Below, piece after piece: positions 59,023 to 64,000 of a stretch of 64,000 nt of DNA. A program made the position numbers and the translations under genes. The number at the start of each line of letters is the position of its first letter. Positions within the stretch are counted from its first letter, which is position 1. The notes under the pieces were generated by a model that worked only from the letters and a program-made list of their open reading frames with translations, did no database searches and had not been told where the DNA came from. Origin of the DNA: Mesorhizobium sp. WSM3859 (lineage in GTDB: Bacteria; Pseudomonadota; Alphaproteobacteria; Rhizobiales; Rhizobiaceae); contig NZ_NSGG01000012.1 of the NCBI RefSeq assembly GCF_002295065.1, positions 62,001-126,000 of the forward strand, in the 5' to 3' direction.

Positions 59023-59736
59023 ATGTTGGCGCGATCTGACGAAACGAGCGATGCCGCACCGGCACCGGCTCCCGCGATCCCAGACGGCACGCGCGGCGAG
59101 GCGTTCAACCGCGCGCGACGACACTCGCGCCGCGTGCGCGTGCTGAAATTCGCAGTGCCGCTGCTCGCGGTCGCGATTGCGATCGCCTTTCCAGTCTATT
59201 CCTACCTTAAAGCGCCCATGTCCATTTCCGTGCAGGCCGACGGCACGGCGTTTTCGAACGGCAAGCTGGTGATGGCCAATCCGAAGCTCAACGGCTTCAC
59301 CAAGCAGAAGCTGCCCTATTCACTGACGGCGACCAGGGCGACGCAGGATGTCGGCCAGCAGGCAGTGATCGATCTCGAAGGCATCAACGCCAAACTGCCA
59401 GTCGCCACCGACAATATCGTATCGGTCGATGCCGAGCACGGTATCTACAATCGCGACGCCAATACGATGAACCTCACCAGCGACGTCAGCGTGACGACGA
59501 CGGACGGCCTTGCGGCGAAATTCAAATCGATCTTCCTAGACATGGGCAAAGGCTCTATGAAGACGAGCAATCCGGTCGACGTCAGCCGTGGCGGGTCGCG
59601 CATCACCGCGGACTCGATGTCGGTCGAGGACAATGGCAGGCTTGTGGTCTTCGAGAACCGGGTTCGCGTCAACATCGATCCGACTGCGCTGAAGGCGGCA
59701 GGGGTAAACAGTGGAGAACAGAATGCGTCGCAGTAA
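59023..59736 (+). CDS. lptC: LPS export protein LptC
   Basis: 237 residues with a short cytoplasmic N-terminus, one membrane helix (VRVLKFAVPLLAVAIAIAFPVYSYL, about 40-64) and a periplasmic beta-jellyroll domain (LVMANPKLNGFTKQKLPYSLTATRATQD and later VSVDAEHGIYNRDANTMNLTSDVSVTTTDGLAAKF). It is the membrane-anchored bridge that moves LPS from LptB2FG to LptA. The gap 58729-59022 before it (294 bases) shows no gene and should hold its promoter and that of sppA. Confidence 0.92.
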   Translation: MLARSDETSDAAPAPAPAIPDGTRGEAFNRARRHSRRVRVLKFAVPLLAVAIAIAFPVYSYLKAPMSISVQADGTAFSNGKLVMANPKLNGFTKQKLPYSLTATRATQDVGQQAVIDLEGINAKLPVATDNIVSVDAEHGIYNRDANTMNLTSDVSVTTTDGLAAKFKSIFLDMGKGSMKTSNPVDVSRGGSRITADSMSVEDNGRLVVFENRVRVNIDPTALKAAGVNSGEQNASQ

Positions 59737-60325
59737 ATCCGCGTGGGCTCTGGGTGCTGCCTCCGCGTTGCTGTTTCTGGGAGCGGCGCATTCCTTCGCG
59801 CAGTCGAGCGCGACCAGCCAGATCTCGGGACTCAAGCTTTCGGGTGACCAGCCGATCCAGATCGAGAGCGACAAGCTCGAGGTCCGCCAAGCGGAAAGCA
59901 TGGCCATATTCAGCGGCAACGTCACCGTCAATCAAGGGCCGACCTTGCTGAAGGCCGGCAAGATGACGGTGTATTATGTCAAGGATGCCAATGCCGGCAA
60001 AAGCGCCGCGGCCGGCGCGTCGGCGATGACGGGCGCCGCCAATATCGACCGCCTGGAGGTCGAGAACAAAGTCTACGTCAAATCGAACGACCAAATCGCC
60101 ACCGGCGACAGCGGCACATTCAACATGAAGACGCAGGTTCTGGTGCTCACAGGCAAGGAAGTGGTGTTGTCGCAGGGCGACAATGTGCTCAAGGGCTGCA
60201 AGCTGACCGTGCAGATGAAAAGCGGCCTAGCCAATGTCGACGGCTGCGGCAGCAGCGGCCGCGTCATCATGTCGATCACGCCCCAGAAGCAGGGCACGGC
60301 CCAGCAGGGAGCGTCGAGCAAGTAA
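59723..60325 (+). CDS. lptA: LPS transport periplasmic protein LptA
   Basis: 200 residues with a signal peptide (SAWALGAASALLFLGAAHSFAQ) and an LptA/OstA domain (DQPIQIESDKLEVRQAESMAIFSGNVTVNQGPTLLKAGKMTVYYV). It forms the periplasmic bridge for LPS. The ATG at 59723 with GGAG 6 bases upstream is used; an in-frame GTG at 59711 is possible. It overlaps the end of lptC by 14 bases, and its stop overlaps the lptB start by one base. Confidence 0.93.
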   Translation: MRRSKSAWALGAASALLFLGAAHSFAQSSATSQISGLKLSGDQPIQIESDKLEVRQAESMAIFSGNVTVNQGPTLLKAGKMTVYYVKDANAGKSAAAGASAMTGAANIDRLEVENKVYVKSNDQIATGDSGTFNMKTQVLVLTGKEVVLSQGDNVLKGCKLTVQMKSGLANVDGCGSSGRVIMSITPQKQGTAQQGASSK

Positions 60326-61143
60326 TGGCCGGCGTATCCTCGCTGCTTGCCCGTCTTCCGGGACGGGCGGCCGCAAAGCCGGCTGCCCCGGCGACGGTCG
60401 GCACCGACAAGGCGAAGTTCAAGGGTACCCTGATCGCCAAGGGCCTGACCAAAAGCTACAAGGGCCGCAAGGTGGTGAGCGGGGTGACGCTCGGCGTGCG
60501 CGCCGGCGAGGCCGTCGGCCTGCTTGGCCCCAACGGCGCCGGCAAGACCACCTGTTTCTACATGGTGACCGGCCTTGTCCCCGTCGATGAGGGCTCCATC
60601 GAGATCGACGGCTTCGATGTCACCTCGATGCCGATGTACCGGCGCGCCCGCCTTGGCATCGGCTATCTGCCGCAGGAAGCGTCGATCTTCCGTGGCCTGA
60701 ACGTCGAGCAGAATATCCGCGCCGTGCTGGAAGTGGTCGAAAAGGATCGCAAGGTGCGCGAACGCAACCTCGACGAGCTGCTCGAGGAGTTCCACATCAG
60801 CCATCTGCGCAAGGCGCCATCGATGTCGCTGTCGGGCGGCGAACGGCGTCGCCTCGAAATCGCGCGGGCGCTGGCGACGCGGCCTGCCTATATGCTGCTC
60901 GACGAGCCCTTCGCCGGCATCGACCCGATCGCCGTCGCCGACATTCAGCAGCTCGTCCGCCACCTCACGGCGCGCGGCATCGGCGTCTTGATCACCGACC
61001 ACAATGTGCGCGAGACGCTCGGCCTGATCGATCGCGCCTATATCATCCATGCCGGCCAGGTGCTGACGCATGGCCGGGCCGACGAAATCGTCGCCAACGC
61101 GGATGTGCGGCGTCTCTATCTCGGCGAGGGTTTCACGCTCTGA
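60325..61143 (+). CDS. lptB: LPS export ABC transporter ATPase LptB
   Basis: 272 residues. Walker A is GPNGAGKTTCFYMVTGL, signature LSGGERRRLEIARAL, Walker B YMLLDEPFAGIDP and H-loop VLITDHNVRETLGL. A 30-residue basic/Ala-rich N-terminal extension precedes the usual start of the ATPase. Together with LptF and LptG (not in this window) it powers LPS extraction from the inner membrane. It is followed by rpoN, the classical order. Confidence 0.95.
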   Translation: MAGVSSLLARLPGRAAAKPAAPATVGTDKAKFKGTLIAKGLTKSYKGRKVVSGVTLGVRAGEAVGLLGPNGAGKTTCFYMVTGLVPVDEGSIEIDGFDVTSMPMYRRARLGIGYLPQEASIFRGLNVEQNIRAVLEVVEKDRKVRERNLDELLEEFHISHLRKAPSMSLSGGERRRLEIARALATRPAYMLLDEPFAGIDPIAVADIQQLVRHLTARGIGVLITDHNVRETLGLIDRAYIIHAGQVLTHGRADEIVANADVRRLYLGEGFTL

Positions 61144-61249
61144 GCGTAAAATACCTTTCTCCAGAGTGAATTTGAGCGAATTTCGACCGGTTTGCCGCGA
61201 TTTTTTGGCCCGATAACGCTCCGGTAAGCCGATCCTGCTAGCGTTTTCC

Positions 61250-61279
61250 TTGACAAGCAAAAGCCGGGCCAGTTTCTAT
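61250..61279 (+). promoter_or_regulatory. Predicted rpoN promoter
   Basis: TTGACA at 61250-61255 followed, after 18 bases, by TTCTAT at 61274-61279. The -35 is perfect and the -10 weak. It would start transcription about 45 bases before the rpoN ATG. Confidence 0.45.
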
Positions 61280-61332
61280 GCCCGACCGGAAAGCAACTGT
61301 ACGACGCGTAGACGAGGCGTTTGAATCCCATC

Positions 61333-62859
61333 ATGGCGCTGGCAGCCAAACTGCAGCTCAGACAATCCCAGTCGCTGGTGATGACGCCGCAGCTGATGCA
61401 GTCGATCCGGCTGCTGCAGCTCACCCATGTCGAACTCGAGCGCTTCATCGACGACGAGATCGAGCGCAACCCCCTCCTGGAGCGTGCCGAGCCGCAGGAC
61501 GACGCCGCCAGCGACCAGGCCCAGAAAAGCGAGGCCGCGCCGGAGCGGGATAGCGCGGGCGATTGGTTCGAGGGCGAGACGGAGTGGAGCGCGGAAGCGA
61601 TCTCGCAAAAACTCGACTCTTCCCTGGAGAACCTGTTTCCCGACGATCCCGGCACCAGCGAGCGGCTGGGGCCGGACCTCACGGCGCAGTGGAAGTCGGC
61701 AGCGGGCAGCGCCGGCACGGCCTCATCCGAGGGGTTCGACGTCGGTGACATGGCTGCGGCCGCCGTCACATTGCGCGAACATGTCGGCGAGCAGATCGCG
61801 CTTGCCTCGCTGAGCCCTGGCGAAAGCCTCATCGCTGGCGAGCTTGCCGACGGGCTCGACGAGGCTGGTTATCTGCGCGCCGACCTGGTGGAGACCGCGG
61901 TCCGGCTCGGCACGGATGAAGCGGCGGTGGCGCATGTGCTTGGCGTCTGCCAGAGCTTCGAGCCGGCAGGGCTTTTCGCACGCGACCTTGCCGAGTGCCT
62001 GTCGCTGCAGCTTCAGGCGCGCGACAGGTTCGATCCGGCGATGAAAGCGCTGGTCGCCAATCTCGAGCTTTTGGCGCGGCGCGATTTCCAGACGCTGAAG
62101 CGCATCTGCGGCGTCGACGAGGAGGACCTTCTCGACATGCTGGCAGAGATCCGCGCGCTCGATCCGCGGCCAGGCCTGGCATTCTCAGGCGGCGCAAGCG
62201 ACGCGATCGTCGCCGATGTCGAGGTCCGCGCCGCCAATGACGGCAGCTGGGCGGTTGAGCTCAACGCAGACACGCTGCCGCGCGTGCTGGTGGACAATGT
62301 CTATTTTGCCCGCGTTTCGAGCCACGCCAGGGAGCAGGCGGAAAAGGATTTTCTCGCCGAATGCTTGCAGAACGCCAACTGGCTGACGCGCAGCCTTGAC
62401 CAGCGGGCCAAGACCATTCTGAAAGTGGCCTCGGAAATCGTGCGGCAGCAGGACGCCTTCCTCGTCAATGGCGTGCGCCACCTCAAGCCGCTCAACCTGC
62501 GCACGGTGGCCGACGCCATCGGGATGCATGAATCGACTGTCAGCCGTGTCACCGCCAACAAATACATGCTGACGCCGCGCGGGGTTTTCGAGCTGCGCTA
62601 TTTCTTCACCGCGTCGATCGCCTCGGCCGAAGGCGGCGAAGCGCACTCGTCCGAGGCCGTGCGCGACCGCATCAAGCAGATGATCGACGAGGAAAAGCCC
62701 GCCGACGTGCTCTCCGATGACGCCATTGTCGACATGCTCAAGGAAAGCGGCGTCGACATCGCGCGCCGCACCGTCGCGAAATACCGCGAAGGCATGAACA
62801 TTCCATCGTCGGTGCAGCGGCGACGGGAGAAGCGAGCGCTCGCGAACGCCGGCCGCTAG
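61333..62859 (+). CDS. rpoN: RNA polymerase sigma-54 factor
   Basis: About 508 residues. The Gln/Leu-rich region I that contacts activators is LRQSQSLVMTPQLMQSIRLLQLTHVELERFIDDEIERNPLLE; an acidic region II follows; the core-binding and HTH parts are in the middle (TVADAIGMHESTVSRVTANKYMLTPRG), and the RpoN box is ARRTVAKYREGMNIPSS near the C-terminus, which reads the -24 element. It directs nitrogen fixation, dicarboxylate transport and other genes. A TTG at 61321 is an alternative start four codons earlier. Confidence 0.96.
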   Translation: MALAAKLQLRQSQSLVMTPQLMQSIRLLQLTHVELERFIDDEIERNPLLERAEPQDDAASDQAQKSEAAPERDSAGDWFEGETEWSAEAISQKLDSSLENLFPDDPGTSERLGPDLTAQWKSAAGSAGTASSEGFDVGDMAAAAVTLREHVGEQIALASLSPGESLIAGELADGLDEAGYLRADLVETAVRLGTDEAAVAHVLGVCQSFEPAGLFARDLAECLSLQLQARDRFDPAMKALVANLELLARRDFQTLKRICGVDEEDLLDMLAEIRALDPRPGLAFSGGASDAIVADVEVRAANDGSWAVELNADTLPRVLVDNVYFARVSSHAREQAEKDFLAECLQNANWLTRSLDQRAKTILKVASEIVRQQDAFLVNGVRHLKPLNLRTVADAIGMHESTVSRVTANKYMLTPRGVFELRYFFTASIASAEGGEAHSSEAVRDRIKQMIDEEKPADVLSDDAIVDMLKESGVDIARRTVAKYREGMNIPSSVQRRREKRALANAGR

Positions 62860-63189
62860 GCCTGCCGGTATTCGGGGTGATGCCGGCCCGACCCGAAACC
62901 CCACAAGCCCTGGCCGGTGCGAGACAGGCTGATTTTCCACAATTCCCAAGCTTCATTGACAAGCCGCAATGAAGTGTCTAGAAGCCCGCCCGCATGAGCG
63001 GGGCGGTAATGCCCGCTTGCGAATGGGTCCGTCAGATACGGCCACGGATGGCCAAGAAGGCGACTTGTGATCAACCGGAAAGTTCGGGTCTAAAATCGGC
63101 GCGCATGCCGTTGCGAAGCTTGTGCGCGCGCGCCACGGGTATAAACTCGGAACCAGTTTGAAGCCTGAGCAAGGAAGGTCAGTTTTCAG
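62860..63189 (+). promoter_or_regulatory. Promoter and leader region of hpf
   Basis: 330 bases without a gene. A strong housekeeping promoter is visible: TTGACA at 62956-62961, 17-base spacer, TAGAAG at 62979-62984. It would give hpf a leader of about 200 bases. A TATAAA at about 63140 may be a second -10. The leader has GC-rich segments but I see no known riboswitch. Confidence 0.55.
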
Positions 63190-63777
63190 ATGAATCTACG
63201 CATTTCGGGAAAACACATGGACATCGGCGATGCGTTCCGCACGCGCATCAACGACCGGGTCGGCGAGGCGATCGAGAAATATTTCGACCGGGGTTTTTCA
63301 GGACATGTCACGGTCATCAAATCGGGGTCGCGTTTCTCCGCCGACTGTATGGTCCGGCTCGATTCCGGCGCTTCCTTGCAGGCGACCGGCGACGCCCAGG
63401 ACCCGACGCTTGCCTTCGAGGCGGCGGCCGACCGCCTGGAAACGCGCCTGCGCCGCTACAAGCGCCGGCTGAAATCGCGCAACACCGGCAACGGCAATGG
63501 CGAAGAGCCGACCGACATCGCCTACACCGTGATGGCGCCTCTCACCGACGATGAAGAAGACATTCCGGCGGACTTCGCTCCGGCCATCGTCGCCGAATCA
63601 AGCATGACGCTGCGGACCATGTCGGTGGCGTCGGCTGTCATCGAGCTCGACAACAGCGACAGCCCGGTATTCCTATTCCGCAACGCCGGGACCGACCATC
63701 TCAACATCGTCTACCGCCGGCCGGATGGCAATATCGGCTGGATCGATCCGTCGACGACCAAAGTCGCACAGGCATAA
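63190..63777 (+). CDS. hpf: Ribosome hibernation promoting factor, long form
   Basis: 195 residues. The N-terminal HPF/RaiA domain is MNLRISGKHMDIGDAFRTRINDRVGEAIEKYFDRGFSGHVTVIKSG with the basic helix LETRLRRYKRRLKS near 87-100, and a C-terminal dimerisation domain VIELDNSDSPVFLFRNAGTDHLNIVYRRPDGNIGWIDP (about 138-190). The long form binds the 30S decoding site and joins two ribosomes into 100S particles in stationary phase. It lies between rpoN and ptsN as usual. Confidence 0.95.
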   Translation: MNLRISGKHMDIGDAFRTRINDRVGEAIEKYFDRGFSGHVTVIKSGSRFSADCMVRLDSGASLQATGDAQDPTLAFEAAADRLETRLRRYKRRLKSRNTGNGNGEEPTDIAYTVMAPLTDDEEDIPADFAPAIVAESSMTLRTMSVASAVIELDNSDSPVFLFRNAGTDHLNIVYRRPDGNIGWIDPSTTKVAQA

Positions 63778-63838
63778 AAAGCCAGCCGCGCGAGGGGGCG
63801 ACGACTGGCGCGGCAGGCGAGCAAGGGATTTTTCAAGC

Positions 63839-64000
63839 ATGGATCTCAGCGATCTCATCAGCGTCCCGGCGATCATGCCGGCGTTGAAGGCGAATTCCAA
63901 AAAGCAGCTTCTGCAATTGCTGTCGGAGAGGGCGGCGGCGATTTCGGGAATCCCGGAACGGGAGGTGTTCGACACCATCCTGCAGCGCGAACGGTTGGGC
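63839..64000 (+). CDS. ptsN: Nitrogen PTS EIIA protein, 5' part cut by window end
   Basis: 54 codons are visible from the ATG at 63839 (MDLSDLISVPAIMPALKANSKKQLLQLLSERAAAISGIPEREVFDTILQRERLG). The opening matches EIIA-Ntr, in particular the ISVPAIMPALKANSKKQLLQ helix region; the phosphorylated His lies further on, beyond the edge. AAGGG precedes the start. The protein relays nitrogen and carbon status to K+ transport and metabolism. Confidence 0.9.
   Translation, partial: MDLSDLISVPAIMPALKANSKKQLLQLLSERAAAISGIPEREVFDTILQRERLG

Noticed and set aside
56068..59736. 1222-codon open frame on the plus strand
   Set aside because: Its first part runs antisense to the ocd-like, lapA-like, ihfB and sppA genes and its translation is Arg/Asp/His-rich without family features. 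Only its last 238 codons are real (lptC).
1..64000. CRISPR array, prophage, transposase, toxin-antitoxin or tRNA genes
   Set aside because: Looked for direct repeats with spacers, integrase/transposase motifs and cloverleaf-like sequences and saw none; the only tandem repeats are the 7-bp arrays near 46 kb.

Overview
The window looks like chromosome from a high-GC alphaproteobacterium of the order Rhizobiales, most like Mesorhizobium. The reasons are gene content and order (lptC-lptA-lptB-rpoN-hpf-ptsN, polA beside an intergenic small RNA, the short RNase D-like nrnC, ornithine-lipid olsB with a Pho box), many solute-binding ABC transport genes, and Rhizobiales-style intergenic palindromes. 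No family was checked by database search; names come from recognising protein motifs and gene order.

Layout. 1-3.1 kb (minus strand): the start of an unidentified gene, a ribose-type sugar-binding protein and an altronate/galactarate dehydratase-like enzyme, divergent from a GntR-family regulator (3.3-4.2 kb) that appears to carry two winged-helix domains. 4.3-7.1 kb: periplasmic copper handling (small Cys/His protein, PCuAC chaperone, CopC-CopD fusion). 7.1-8.3 kb: a visibly AT-richer patch with an unrecognised lipoprotein. 8.3-18.5 kb: gnd, then a LacI regulator divergent from a glucose/mannose-type ABC transporter followed by a TIM-barrel isomerase-like protein, a Gfo/Idh/MocA dehydrogenase and an aldo/keto reductase. 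18.7-25.7 kb: Fur/Zur regulator, LysE exporter, polA, an apparent alpha-r7-type sRNA, M20 peptidase, nrnC and two tiny proteins. 25.8-31.7 kb: two envelope acyltransferases and a class A penicillin-binding protein, with the 5' region of the PBP gene duplicated in front of the second acyltransferase. 31.8-36.8 kb: SDR, MDR/AraC pair, Kef-type antiporter, host-attachment protein.

37.3-42.2 kb is an assimilatory sulfate reduction operon (cysG, DUF2849, cysI, cysH of the APS-reductase type, DUF934), interrupted between cysH and DUF934 by a 144-bp imperfect palindrome. 42.3-44.8 kb: GMC oxidoreductase and DJ-1/PfpI protein with two FadR-type palindromes between them. 45-47.6 kb: grpE, a TRIC-family membrane protein bracketed by inverted arrays of 7-bp repeats, and olsB. 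47.8-57.7 kb: hybrid histidine kinase, acuI-like reductase, lspA, two RNA methyltransferase-family genes, DUF1772 protein, YafY regulator with a VOC protein and a frameshifted EVE-domain gene, ornithine cyclodeaminase-like gene, lapA-like gene, ihfB and then sppA (to 58.7 kb). 59-64 kb: LPS transport genes lptC-lptA-lptB, rpoN, hpf and the start of ptsN, cut by the window end.

No phage, IS transposase, CRISPR array, rRNA or tRNA gene was seen. I did not find a clear new defence or mobile system. The most interesting signals are in RNA and regulatory DNA: the three-hairpin C-loop sRNA, the long folded leader that hides the nrnC ribosome-binding site, the duplicated PBP upstream region, and the heptamer arrays.
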